DNA from: Pseudomonas sp. DG56-2
GTDB lineage: Bacteria > Pseudomonadota > Gammaproteobacteria > Pseudomonadales > Pseudomonadaceae
NCBI RefSeq assembly: GCF_004803755.1
Contig: NZ_CP032311.1
Span: forward strand, 1,194,501 to 1,258,500
Length of the DNA stretch: 64,000 nucleotides
Direction of reading: 5' to 3'
Shown: positions 8,803 to 17,693 of the stretch, one piece after another
How the letters are laid out: each line of letters opens with the position of its first letter
Numbering within the stretch: position 1 is the first letter of the stretch
Translations under genes and position numbers: made by a program
The notes under the pieces: generated by a model
Database searches by the model: none
Told to the model about the DNA's origin: nothing
Seen by the model: the letters and a program-made list of their open reading frames with translations, nothing else

Positions 8803-10309
8803 CAGCCAGAGCACGACGCTGGATGCTGCGCTTGCGCCAGATACGCAGCAGTGGCAGAAGCATCATGGTAATGGTCAGCGCCCATACACTCATGCTGATC
8901 GGGCTGGACCAGAGAATGTCCAGGGCACCATTGGAAATCGACAGGGCACGGCGCAGGTTCTGCTCCATCAATCCACCGAGAATGAAGCCCAGCAAGATCG
9001 GCGACAGCGGGAAATCCAGCTTGCGCAGGATGTAACCGAAGATACCGATGCCGATCATCAGGAACAGGTCGAAGGTGGTCGCATGCACGGCGTAGACGCC
9101 GATCGCGGTAATGATCGCGATGATTGGCACCAGGGCCCAGTTCGGCACCGCAAGAATGCGGGTGAAAATGCGGATCATCGGAATGTTGAGGATCACCAGC
9201 ATGATGTTGGCGATGAACAGTGAAGCGATCAGGCCCCAGACAATGTCAGGTTGCTGGGCGAACAGCATTGGTCCGGGGGTGATGTTGTACAGGGTCAAGG
9301 CGCCGATCATCACCGCGGTGGTGCCAGAGCCGGGGACGCCGAGGGTCAGCATGGGGACCAGGGCGCCGCAGCATGAAGCACCGATGGCGGTTTCTGGAGC
9401 CGCCAGGCCACGCTTGTCGCCTTTGCCAAAAGTACCGCTGGCACCGGCGATGCGCTTCTCGGTCATATAGGCAACAGCACTGGCCAGGGTCGCACCGGCA
9501 CCGGGCAATACACCCATGATGAAACCGAGCACGCCGCAGCGAATATTGACCACGAATACCGACGCTGCTTCCTTGAAGTTGAACAACATGCGTCCGGTGG
9601 CTTTCACTGCTTCATGGCCGTGATGGGTTTTTTCCAGCAGCAGCAGGATTTCGCTGATGGAGAACAGACCCAGTACCAACACGACAAATTGAATGCCGTC
9701 AGCCAGGTGGACGCTGTCGCCGGTGAATCGGTAGACGCCACTGTTGGCATCGATGCCGACGCTGGACAGGAACAGACCAATCAATGCCGCGATGAAGGTC
9801 TTGAGCGGACGATCACCGGCCATGCCACCCAAACAGACAATGGCAAACACCATCAGTACAAAGTATTCCGCGGGTCCAAAGGCGATCGCCCATTTCGCCA
9901 GCAAGGGGGCAAACAGCACCATGCCGCACGTGGCGATGAACGCGCCGATGAACGAGCTCCAGGCCGACAGCGACAGTGCCACGCCGGCCAGGCCCTGGCG
10001 CGCCATGGGGTAGCCGTCGAGGGTGGTCATCACGGTCGACGCTTCACCGGGGATGTTGAGCAGGATCGAGCTGATGCGTCCGCCGTATTCGCAACCCAAG
10101 TACACAGCGGCCAGCAGAATCAGTGCTGATTCCGGTGGCAGGCCGAGGGCAAATGCGATCGGAATCAACAAGGCCACGCCATTGATCGGGCCCAGGCCCG
10201 GCAACAGGCCAACCACGGTGCCGATCAAGGTGCCGGACAAGGCCGTAACCAAGTTGTAGGGACTCAGGGCGACGCCGAAGCCTTGGCCCAGATAGCTGAG
10301 AGTATCCAT
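8795..10309 (-). CDS. tctA: Tripartite tricarboxylate transporter large permease TctA
   Basis: A 504-residue protein with about 12 membrane segments. Typical TctA motifs are present: GLLPGLGPINGVALLIP near the N-terminus and GVLPGAGATLASAVAY in the middle. It forms the permease of the TTT system, which takes up citrate-like acids using a periplasmic binding protein and an ion gradient. The ATG at 10309 starts MDTLSYLGQGFGVAL, the family start. It follows tctB with a 1-nt gap and overlaps the downstream AbrB-type gene. Confidence 0.96.
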   Translation of the reverse strand: MDTLSYLGQGFGVALSPYNLVTALSGTLIGTVVGLLPGLGPINGVALLIPIAFALGLPPESALILLAAVYLGCEYGGRISSILLNIPGEASTVMTTLDGYPMARQGLAGVALSLSAWSSFIGAFIATCGMVLFAPLLAKWAIAFGPAEYFVLMVFAIVCLGGMAGDRPLKTFIAALIGLFLSSVGIDANSGVYRFTGDSVHLADGIQFVVLVLGLFSISEILLLLEKTHHGHEAVKATGRMLFNFKEAASVFVVNIRCGVLGFIMGVLPGAGATLASAVAYMTEKRIAGASGTFGKGDKRGLAAPETAIGASCCGALVPMLTLGVPGSGTTAVMIGALTLYNITPGPMLFAQQPDIVWGLIASLFIANIMLVILNIPMIRIFTRILAVPNWALVPIIAIITAIGVYAVHATTFDLFLMIGIGIFGYILRKLDFPLSPILLGFILGGLMEQNLRRALSISNGALDILWSSPISMSVWALTITMMLLPLLRIWRKRSIQRRALADV

Positions 10310-10310
10310 G

Positions 10311-10769
10311 TCAATTCTCCAGAACGTCGAGTAAGCCCAGGGGCAGAGGGACATCCATGACTCGGTCGAACAACCAGTACAGGGCGATCGTCATAAGGCC
10401 GATGATTACCACGCTGGGTAGCCATCGCCCGCCATAGAGACGGGCCATCGGTACGCCAATCAGCACGCCGCTGAGAATGAAACCGAGTGGCTCGAACGTG
10501 GCAGCGAAGACCAGCAGCAGGCCCACACACAGGGCAATCTTGTTGAGGGTCTCGCGGTCCAGTTCTGGCTCGTCGTCTTTGTGCACAATGGGTGTTGGTC
10601 GAAAGGCCAGGTACATAAGCCCCAGCGCCATCAAACCGAGCATCAGTAACGGGTAGGCGCGGGGGCCGACCGGTTCGTAGGAAAAAGCCGCCTGATAGGG
10701 CCAGGCCATCACGGCCAGGACGGCGCATAGCGCCAGCAGAATCAGGGCGAAGACACGTTGCAGGATCAT
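10311..10769 (-). CDS. tctB: Tripartite tricarboxylate transporter small subunit TctB
   Basis: A 152-residue protein with four hydrophobic segments, matching the small membrane subunit of TTT transporters. Characteristic features are EPVGPRAYPLLM after TM1 and a cytoplasmic charged loop before TM3. The ATG at 10769 is preceded by GAGGACAGG, a good ribosome site. It is separated from tctC by 144 nt, an unusual gap for an operon that might hold an attenuator or processing site. It partners TctA. Confidence 0.93.
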   Translation of the reverse strand: MILQRVFALILLALCAVLAVMAWPYQAAFSYEPVGPRAYPLLMLGLMALGLMYLAFRPTPIVHKDDEPELDRETLNKIALCVGLLLVFAATFEPLGFILSGVLIGVPMARLYGGRWLPSVVIIGLMTIALYWLFDRVMDVPLPLGLLDVLEN

Positions 10770-10913
10770 GTCGCCTGTCCTCAATGAGGTTCACAAACAG
10801 TCATCGATTTTGTTGGGGCGCCGTTTTCAAAGGCAAAAGGCAACGCCTTTCCCGTCAGGGCCGCAGGGGCAGCCCTTCATGGATGAACCCGCTCCAACGA
10901 GGGAATGACGGCC

Positions 10914-11894
10914 TTACTGGATCAGCCCGAATTCCTTGGCCAGGGCCTTGTAGTCAGCCACCTGTTTTTTTACATAGGTGTCCAACTCGGCGCCGGTCAT
11001 GGCGAAAGGGAAGAGTTCGCGCTGGTCACGCAGCTTGGCGAACTCTTCGGAGGCCAGCAGTTTGTCGAACGAGGCTTTCCACCAGTCGTACTCTTCATCA
11101 GTGACTTTTGGCCCCAGATAGAAACCGCGCACCACCGGCCAGACGATGTCGTAGCCTTGCTCCTTGGCGGTAGGAATGTTCTTCATTTCCGGCTCGTCCA
11201 GCCGGGTCTCGGCGAACACTGCCAACAGGCGCATGTCACCACTCTGGATATGCGGCATGGAGTCGGAGATGTCGGTACTGCCGACCTGGATGTGCCCACC
11301 CAACAGTGCCGTGGCAATTTCGCCGCCGCCTTCAAGGGCGACATAACGAAGATCGCGCGGGTTGATACCTGCGGCTTTGGCGATCAGCGCTGTTTGCATC
11401 CAGTCCTGGCTGCCGACGGTACCGCCTGAACCGATCACCACTTTGCTTGGATCTTTTTTCAGCGCCGCAACCAGGTCATCCAGGGTTTTGTAGGGCGAGT
11501 CGTTTTTCACCGCGATGGCGCCATAGCTGGTGCCGACCGCCGCCAGCCAGCGCACGGCATTTTCGTCGAAGCGGCCGAATTTGCCTTGCGCCAGATTGAG
11601 TAGCGAACCGCTGGACCAGGCCACCAGGGTACCGGCATCCGCCGGGCGCTGGGCAACCACTGCGTTGTAGGCGACCGCGCCGACACCGCCGGGCATGTAG
11701 GTGACGCGCATGGGTTTGCTGAGAATTTTCTCGTTGACCAGGGCGCTTTGCACCAACTTGCAGGTCAGGTCGAAACCACCGCCGGGTGAGGCGGGGGCGA
11801 TACATTCCGGGCGTTTCGGTTCGGCTGCCATGGCTTGGCCGGCGAGCATCAAGCAGGCCGTGGCGAGGGCAATGCGGCGCAGTGAAAAGGTCAT
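10914..11894 (-). CDS. tctC: Periplasmic tricarboxylate-binding protein TctC
   Basis: A 326-residue secreted protein with a clear signal peptide ending AGQAMA/AEPKRPEC. The mature part is a Bug-type binding protein with PASPGGGFDLT, VTYMPGGVGAVAYN and GSGGTVGSQDW loops that usually bind carboxylates. It captures the substrate in the periplasm and delivers it to TctAB. It sits 34 nt downstream of opdH, so porin, binding protein and permease read as one unit. An A-rich motif in its leader suggests Hfq/Crc control. Confidence 0.95.
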   Translation of the reverse strand: MTFSLRRIALATACLMLAGQAMAAEPKRPECIAPASPGGGFDLTCKLVQSALVNEKILSKPMRVTYMPGGVGAVAYNAVVAQRPADAGTLVAWSSGSLLNLAQGKFGRFDENAVRWLAAVGTSYGAIAVKNDSPYKTLDDLVAALKKDPSKVVIGSGGTVGSQDWMQTALIAKAAGINPRDLRYVALEGGGEIATALLGGHIQVGSTDISDSMPHIQSGDMRLLAVFAETRLDEPEMKNIPTAKEQGYDIVWPVVRGFYLGPKVTDEEYDWWKASFDKLLASEEFAKLRDQRELFPFAMTGAELDTYVKKQVADYKALAKEFGLIQ

Positions 11895-11910
11895 CGTCGA
11901 TCTCCGTGAG

Positions 11911-11920
11911 CGTTATTGTT
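11911..11920 (-). promoter_or_regulatory. Candidate Hfq/Crc A-rich site in tctC leader
   Basis: On the minus strand AACAATAACG lies just upstream of the tctC ribosome site (CGGAG). AACAATAA fits the AAYAAYAA catabolite-activity motif exactly. Hfq/Crc binding there would repress translation when preferred carbon sources are present. Confidence 0.55.
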
Positions 11921-11928
11921 ATCGGGGA

Positions 11929-13218
11929 TTACCACAGCGCAAGGCTGTAACTCACCAGCAGTCGAACTTCATCCGCATCACGGGCGAAGTTCGAGCGGAA
12001 GGTGGCGTTGCGCAGGCGCACGGCGACGTTTTTCAGGGCGCCACTTTGCACCACATACTTGAATTCGGTATTGCGTTCCCATTCCTTGCCCTCGCCGCCA
12101 TCGGCCAGGCTGACATTATCGCCGCTGATGTAGCGGGTCATGAAGGTCAGGCCAGGGATACCCAGTTTGGCGAAGTCGTAGTCGTAGCGAGCTTGCCAGG
12201 AGCGCTCGTCGGCGCCGGCAAAGTCGTTGATCTGAACGAAGTTGACCAGGTACGGATCAGCGCCATCGACGTAAGGGAAGGCGGTATCGCCTGACAGGTG
12301 CTGGTAGCCGGCACTGAGCTTGTGGCCCAGAAGGCTGTAGCTGAGCATGCCGTTGAGCGCAGTGTTGTCGATCTCGCCGCCGCGGGCCTGACCTTGGTCA
12401 TCACTGAAGGCCATGCGCAGGTCGGCGCCAAACGTGCCCGGCCCCCAAGGCTGACTGGCGAGCATGCCGACGAAGTGCTGGCGGTAGACATCGTCGAGCT
12501 GAGCCCAATGGTAGCTACCGGTAATCTTGTCGGTGAACTTGTAATCCAGGCCGGCCATGTCGAAGTGGTTGCCGGCAACAGTGCCTAGAAAGCGACTGTT
12601 CTTGTTGTTCAGGGCGATGTCCTGATTGTCGGTGCTGTCGCGATCCTTGGCTTTTTCCAGGCGGCCGCCAGTAAACGTCAGGTTCTTGATTTCACCGGAG
12701 GTCAGCAACCCGCCTTCGAAGGTTTGCGGCAGGATACGACCGTTGTTTGGCTGCAGGGTCGGCAGTTCTGGCATCAAGGTGCCGACTTTGAGCTCGGTGG
12801 CCGAAATCTTGACCTTGCCGGTCAGGCCAAGCTTGGAGTATTCATCGGCTGCGCGACCGCTGTCGTGGGTGGGCAGCAAACCGCTGCCTGTGCGGTCGGG
12901 ACTGGAGTCGAGCTTGATGCCGAGCATACCAAGGGCATCCAGGCCAAAGCCTACAGTGCCATCGGTGTAGCCGGACTCGAAGTTGAGCATGAAGCCCTGA
13001 GCCCACTCATCACGCTTGGACTGTTGAGCGCTGGTGCCATCGCGAAAGTCGCGATTGAAATACATGTTGCGGGTTTCGAAGGTCGCCTTGCTGCCATCGA
13101 AGAAGGCGGCTTGACTCATTGGCGCAACGCCGGCAAGGGCGAGGGCGCTGATAACGGCGGACTGGCGGGTAGGCAAGCGGCGGGTAGGCACATAGGCCTG
13201 TGGCTGCATGGACAGCAT
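11929..13218 (-). CDS. opdH: OprD-family outer-membrane porin, OpdH-like
   Basis: A 429-residue precursor with an N-terminal signal sequence ending near MSQA/AFFDGSKATFETRNMYFNRDF, the usual OprD-family mature start. Alternating hydrophobic strands fit an 18-stranded barrel, ending with an aromatic-rich LLVSYSLALW. In P. aeruginosa OpdH (next to tctABC-tctDE) is the cis-aconitate/tricarboxylate channel. The same neighbours here support that name. The ATG at 13218 has a CGGAG ribosome site 10 nt upstream. It is divergent from tctD. Confidence 0.9.
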   Translation of the reverse strand: MLSMQPQAYVPTRRLPTRQSAVISALALAGVAPMSQAAFFDGSKATFETRNMYFNRDFRDGTSAQQSKRDEWAQGFMLNFESGYTDGTVGFGLDALGMLGIKLDSSPDRTGSGLLPTHDSGRAADEYSKLGLTGKVKISATELKVGTLMPELPTLQPNNGRILPQTFEGGLLTSGEIKNLTFTGGRLEKAKDRDSTDNQDIALNNKNSRFLGTVAGNHFDMAGLDYKFTDKITGSYHWAQLDDVYRQHFVGMLASQPWGPGTFGADLRMAFSDDQGQARGGEIDNTALNGMLSYSLLGHKLSAGYQHLSGDTAFPYVDGADPYLVNFVQINDFAGADERSWQARYDYDFAKLGIPGLTFMTRYISGDNVSLADGGEGKEWERNTEFKYVVQSGALKNVAVRLRNATFRSNFARDADEVRLLVSYSLALW

Positions 13219-13230
13219 CGTCGAGTAACT

Positions 13231-13247
13231 CCGTTTTTGTTCTTATT
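13231..13247 (-). promoter_or_regulatory. Candidate Hfq/Crc A-rich site in opdH leader
   Basis: On the minus strand AATAAGAACAAAAACGG runs straight into the ribosome site GGAG. It contains overlapping AAnAAnAA motifs. Such sites let Hfq/Crc block translation of alternative-carbon genes. Confidence 0.55.
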
Positions 13248-13421
13248 AGTTCGAACTTCAAGGTTCGGTTGTACGGCAAGCAGAGTGAGCCGTGAGAGGA
13301 TGCTAGGGGCTGAACCTTTCACTAACCTTTCAACTGCTTTTCATCGTTACGAAGGCTTCACAGGCGAGCAGTCGGCTGTACACTCCGCGCCATTGACCTG
13401 GACCTGACAGGAGAAAAAACA

Positions 13422-14093
13422 ATGCGTGTGCTGCTTGTAGAAGACCATCTGCAGCTAGCGGAGAGCGTGGCTCAGGCTCTCAAGAGCACGGGGCTGACAG
13501 TGGATGTGCTGCATGATGGCGTGGCTGCCGACCTGGCGCTGGCCAGCGAGGAATATGCAGTGGCGGTGCTCGATGTCGGGCTGCCGCGCATGGACGGCTT
13601 CGAGGTGCTTGCGCGCTTGCGCGCACGTGGCAAGACCGTACCGGTGTTGATGTTGACGGCACGCAGTGACGTCAAGGATCGGGTTCATGGCTTGAACCTG
13701 GGTGCCGATGACTACCTGGCCAAGCCGTTCGAGCTCACCGAGCTTGAAGCGCGGGTCAAGGCCTTGCTGCGTCGTAGCGTACTCGGTGGCGAGCGCCAGC
13801 AACGCTGCGGGCCGCTGGTCTATGACCTCGATACCCGGCGCTTTACCCTCGATGACGATTTGCTGACCCTGACCTCCCGCGAGCAGGCGGTGCTCGAAGC
13901 CTTGATCGCACGTCCTGGGCGGGTGATGAGCAAAGAGCAGTTGGCCGCCCAGGTGTTCGGCCTGGATGAGGAAGCCAGCGCCGATGCGATCGAGATTTAC
14001 ATCCATCGTCTGCGCAAGAAGCTTGACGGTCATGCCGTGGTCATCGTCACTTTCAGGGGGCTCGGTTACCTGCTCGAGCACCGCGATGCGTGA
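13422..14093 (+). CDS. tctD: Response regulator TctD
   Basis: A 223-residue OmpR/PhoB-type regulator. The receiver domain has the phospho-acceptor Asp51 (AVLDVGLP), an acidic pocket at Glu7-Asp8, and Lys in the LAKPFE motif. The winged-helix output domain contains TLTSREQAVLEAL and IHRLRKKL. It should activate opdH-tctCBA in response to tricarboxylates. GGAG lies upstream of its ATG. Its stop overlaps the tctE start (ATGCGTGA), so the two are coupled. Confidence 0.95.
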   Translation: MRVLLVEDHLQLAESVAQALKSTGLTVDVLHDGVAADLALASEEYAVAVLDVGLPRMDGFEVLARLRARGKTVPVLMLTARSDVKDRVHGLNLGADDYLAKPFELTELEARVKALLRRSVLGGERQQRCGPLVYDLDTRRFTLDDDLLTLTSREQAVLEALIARPGRVMSKEQLAAQVFGLDEEASADAIEIYIHRLRKKLDGHAVVIVTFRGLGYLLEHRDA

Positions 14094-15465
14094 CAGTGGC
14101 AGTCTGCGCGGGCGCTTGGTGTGGAACCTGGCCCTGCTGCTGGTGGTGTTGATGCTCGCCAGTGGGCTCAGTGCCTATTGGAACGGACGCGAAGCGGCCG
14201 ACACTGCCTATGACCGAACCCTGTTGGCGTCGGCGCGCACCATCGCTGCCGGCCTGTCCCAGCGCGACGGCACGCTCAGCGCCGATGTGCCCTATGTGGC
14301 CTTGGATACCTTTGCGTACGACAGCGCCGGACGCATCTACTACCAAGTCAACGATATTCATCAACGCCTTATTTCCGGCTACGAAAACCTCCCCGCGCCA
14401 CCACCAGGCACGCCGCGCACCGATGATTACCCAGCGCTGGCGCGGTTCTACAATGCGCGCTACTTGGGCCAGGATGTGCGCGTGGTGAGTCTGCTCAAGG
14501 CCGTCAGTGAGCCGAACATGAATGGCATGGCCGAAATTCGTGTGGCCGAAACCGAAGAAGCGCGGGTGCGCATGGCCCGCAGCCTGATGGCCGATACCTT
14601 GTTGCGTCTGGGCATGCTGGCTCTGGGCGCACTGATGCTGGTGTGGTTCGCGGTGAGCGCTGCATTGCGCCCGTTGGAGCGCTTGCGTGGTGCCGTCGAA
14701 GAGCGTCAGCCCGACGACCTGCGGGCCCTGCCGCTGGTCGAGGTGCAGCGTGAGCTTAGCCCACTGGTGCGCGCCTTGAACCACTTTACCGAGCGGCTAC
14801 GCGAGCAGTTCGAGCGTCAGGCGCAGTTTATTGCCGAGGCCGCTCATGAGCTGCGCACCCCCCTTGCGGCCCTCAAGGCCCGGGTCGAGTTGGGCCTGCG
14901 CTCTAATGAGCCTCAGGTCTGGCGCGATACTCTGGAGTCAGCGGTCCAGGGCACAGACCGGCTGACCCACCTGGCCAACCAGTTGCTGTCGTTGGCGCGA
15001 GTGGAAAACGGTGCGCGAGCGATTGCCGAAGGTGGCGCGCAACTGCTTGACCTCAGTCAACTGGCACGGGAACTGGGGATGGCCATGGCGCCACTGGCCT
15101 ACGCCCGTGGAGTGGCGTTGGCATTGGAGGCTGAGGCCCCGGTGCATGTCCGTGGCGAGCCTACGCTACTCAATGAATTGCTCAGCAACCTGGTAGACAA
15201 TGCCTTGGCCCACACACCCAAGGGCGGCAATGTCATCTTGCGGGTCTACGCGCCGGGGGTGCTGGAAGTCGAGGACGATGGCCCGGGCATTCCGGAGGAT
15301 GAGCGTGAACGGGTGTTCGAGCGCTTCTATCGCCGCAATGCGCAAGGGACCGGCCTGGGCCTGGCGATTGTCGGAGAAATCTGCCGCGCGCATCTGGCGA
15401 AGATCAGCCTGCACGATGGCGAACGGGGCGGGTTGAAAGTGCGAGTCAGTTTTATCGGCGATTAA
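14086..15465 (+). CDS. tctE: Sensor histidine kinase TctE
   Basis: A 459-residue inner-membrane kinase. TM1 is about residues 11-31 and is followed by a periplasmic sensor domain (about 32-168). TM2 is about 172-192, then a HAMP-like linker. The phosphorylated histidine is H254 in EAAHELRTPLAA. The ATP-binding N box (NLVDNALAHTP) and G boxes ([17 protein letters not shown]) are intact. The start at 14086 is fixed by the 8-nt overlap with tctD and by the proper TM1. It senses external tricarboxylates by analogy with the family. Confidence 0.94.
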   Translation: MRDSGSLRGRLVWNLALLLVVLMLASGLSAYWNGREAADTAYDRTLLASARTIAAGLSQRDGTLSADVPYVALDTFAYDSAGRIYYQVNDIHQRLISGYENLPAPPPGTPRTDDYPALARFYNARYLGQDVRVVSLLKAVSEPNMNGMAEIRVAETEEARVRMARSLMADTLLRLGMLALGALMLVWFAVSAALRPLERLRGAVEERQPDDLRALPLVEVQRELSPLVRALNHFTERLREQFERQAQFIAEAAHELRTPLAALKARVELGLRSNEPQVWRDTLESAVQGTDRLTHLANQLLSLARVENGARAIAEGGAQLLDLSQLARELGMAMAPLAYARGVALALEAEAPVHVRGEPTLLNELLSNLVDNALAHTPKGGNVILRVYAPGVLEVEDDGPGIPEDERERVFERFYRRNAQGTGLGLAIVGEICRAHLAKISLHDGERGGLKVRVSFIGD

Positions 15466-16271
15466 CGAAACATGGCCCGGGCCTGGAGCAACTCGCCGGC
15501 CACAAGTTCGGTGCCGGTGGGCAGCCCCAGATGACGGTAGGCCGGAAGGGCTGCCAAGGGGCGGGACTTGCCGGGGCCAGCGCTCAGCGCCCGGGCAATC
15601 TGGACAATGTCAACGTAGTCGACCCGATCGCTACCGCGATCCAGATTGAGCACCTGTCCAGGTAGTTTCACCAGTTGTTCGGGAAATTCCCAACTGCTCA
15701 GAATCTTGTCGCCGAGTGCCGGATGGATCTGGTCGATGACATAGTTCAGGCATACCGGGTCAGAGAGCAGCTCATTGTGCTCTTCGGCATAGATCAGGAT
15801 AGGCAGTACACCGATCTGGTGAACCAGGCCGGCGAGGGCGCCCTGGTCAGGCTTGAGTTGGGTGTAACGCAAGCAGAGTTCGTAGCTGATACCCGCCACC
15901 TCCAAACTACTGGCCCATATTTCGCGCATTTTCCTTTCCACCACCTCAGAACGGGCGTGGAAGATCTGCTCGATCACCAGGCCGACGGCCAGGTTGCAGC
16001 TGTAGTTGATGCCGAGGCGGGTAATGGCCGTCTGCAAGTCGGTCACTTCGACCGTGGCGCGCAGCAGCGGGCTGTTCACTACCTTGATCAGGCGCGCAGT
16101 CAGGGCAGTGTCGCGGCCGATGACTTTACTCAGGGCACTGACGCTGATCTCGCTGTCTTCGGCGGCCTCGCGGATGCTCAAGGCGACCTCGGGTAAGGTC
16201 GGCAACACCAGGTCATCATTGTCGATGGCGGCCAGCAACTGGGCCTGGACCGTCTCGGCCAGCTTGTTCAT
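15462..16271 (-). CDS. HDOD domain protein
   Basis: A 269-residue cytoplasmic protein made almost entirely of an HDOD domain, with the typical opening LPTLPEVALSIREAAED and DTALTARLIKVVNSPLLR. HDOD proteins look like HD phosphohydrolases that have lost the metal ligands, and act as signalling scaffolds, often around c-di-GMP or stress. No GGDEF or EAL partner domain is attached. Its 3' end overlaps tctE by 4 nt tail to tail. Function unknown. Confidence 0.88.
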   Translation of the reverse strand: MNKLAETVQAQLLAAIDNDDLVLPTLPEVALSIREAAEDSEISVSALSKVIGRDTALTARLIKVVNSPLLRATVEVTDLQTAITRLGINYSCNLAVGLVIEQIFHARSEVVERKMREIWASSLEVAGISYELCLRYTQLKPDQGALAGLVHQIGVLPILIYAEEHNELLSDPVCLNYVIDQIHPALGDKILSSWEFPEQLVKLPGQVLNLDRGSDRVDYVDIVQIARALSAGPGKSRPLAALPAYRHLGLPTGTELVAGELLQARAMFR

Positions 16272-16331
16272 GGTGACTCTCTAACGCAATTCAAAAGGGC
16301 CCCGGCGTTCTACCGTCGGGGCGAGGCCGAC

Positions 16332-17273
16332 TCAGCGTTGGATTTCGCGGTCGCGATCCAGCTCGTAGGGCAGGGACAGCAGGTTCAGATCCGGGCCGTC
16401 CGGGCTTCCCAGGTGCAGGTTGTTGTCTTGCACAGCATCGGCGGTCAGCACCGCCAGGAGCTCGATACCGTCTGCGCTGCGTGCCGCAAGCACCACTTCA
16501 CCTACCGAAGAGCCGTGGGTCGGCGAGAAAATCTCGGTACCGGGCTCTGGCACGTTCTCGCCTGCCAAGGCTACCCGGTATTGGCGCCGCTTGAGCTTGC
16601 CCAGGTATTGCATGCGGGCGACGATTTCCTGACCGGTATAGCAGCCTTTCTTGAAGCTGACGCCGCCGACGGCCTGCAGGTTGATCATCTGCGGAATGAA
16701 CAGCTCGCGAGTCTGGGCCATGACCTGGCCAATCCCTGCACGAATCTGCCCCAGCAGCCAGTCGTTCAGCGTAGCCTGCGAAAGCTTTGCAGCTAACTGC
16801 TCTTGTACCTGCCGTGCTTGTTCGGCGGGTACCCATAGCTCGATGCGGCCGATTGACACGGCAATGGCAATCAGCCCGTTATGCCGGGTGATGCCATCAA
16901 TCTGCGCAGGTACTTCGATGCCCAGATCGTGCAGGGCCGATTCACCCTCCTGCAATCCGAAGCGAACCCAGGCGTCGCTGTCATCGGTCAGTTTGGCTTT
17001 GGAGAACACTGCATACTTTTTCAGGTCGGCAAGTTGCGGCTCAAGCAGCTCACGAGCCATGGCCAGCAGAAAGCCGTCGGCGTCGGGAAGGATGCGAAAG
17101 CTCGACTGCATTCGGCCCTTGACCATGCAACGCGCACCCAGACTGCTGGTACTGTCGTTGAGGTAGTTGATGTTGCAGGTCAGTTGGCCTTGCAGGAACT
17201 TGCCGGCGTCCGAGCCGCGGACGGCGAGGATGCCTTCGTGGGATAGCGTGCAGAAAAAAGCGGAATCGGCCAT
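16332..17273 (-). CDS. ygfZ: tRNA-modifying folate-binding protein YgfZ
   Basis: A 313-residue relative of aminomethyltransferase GcvT. The diagnostic motif KKGCYTGQEIVARMQYLGK with the conserved cysteine is present. In E. coli YgfZ uses a tetrahydrofolate to support maintenance or repair of Fe-S enzymes such as the tRNA thiomethylase MiaB. The ATG at 17273 begins MADSAFFCTLSHEGILAVRG, a typical start. It is divergent from sdhE, also an enzyme-maturation gene. Confidence 0.93.
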   Translation of the reverse strand: MADSAFFCTLSHEGILAVRGSDAGKFLQGQLTCNINYLNDSTSSLGARCMVKGRMQSSFRILPDADGFLLAMARELLEPQLADLKKYAVFSKAKLTDDSDAWVRFGLQEGESALHDLGIEVPAQIDGITRHNGLIAIAVSIGRIELWVPAEQARQVQEQLAAKLSQATLNDWLLGQIRAGIGQVMAQTRELFIPQMINLQAVGGVSFKKGCYTGQEIVARMQYLGKLKRRQYRVALAGENVPEPGTEIFSPTHGSSVGEVVLAARSADGIELLAVLTADAVQDNNLHLGSPDGPDLNLLSLPYELDRDREIQR

Positions 17274-17438
17274 GAGTCATCGCAAGGTAATAAGACTGGG
17301 GGCCATGATAGAGCGCTGTTGGCAAAATAGGTAGTTGAGGGTACGCCTCTGTGATTATTTGCTCACATGTCCGGACCAACGTCTCGTGTTTCCCGGGCGC
17401 TGGCTCTGTATACTGGCGGCCTATTTTAGGAGGGCTCC

Positions 17439-17693
17439 ATGGTCGAACAAACTGAACTCAATCGGCTCTTTTGGCACAGCCGACGCGGCATGCTCGAGCT
17501 GGACGTATTGCTGGTGCCTTTCAGTGCCGAGGTTTATCCGACCTTGAGCCAGGAAGATCGTGACCTGTACAAGCGCCTGCTCAGCTGTGAAGACCAGGAT
17601 ATGTTCGGCTGGTTCATGGAGCGCAGCGAGTCCGAAGATCCAGAGCTGCAGCGCATGGTTCGCATCATCCTGGATCGTGTCCAGCCCAAGTGA
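17439..17693 (+). CDS. sdhE: FAD assembly factor SdhE
   Basis: An 84-residue protein with the family motif RRGMLELD (residues 15-22), whose RGxxE core is required for covalent flavination. SdhE attaches FAD to succinate dehydrogenase and fumarate reductase flavoproteins. AGGAGG precedes the ATG by about 6 nt. The end overlaps ygfX by 17 nt. The location next to nadB, another flavoprotein, is common to gammaproteobacteria. Confidence 0.94.
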   Translation: MVEQTELNRLFWHSRRGMLELDVLLVPFSAEVYPTLSQEDRDLYKRLLSCEDQDMFGWFMERSESEDPELQRMVRIILDRVQPK

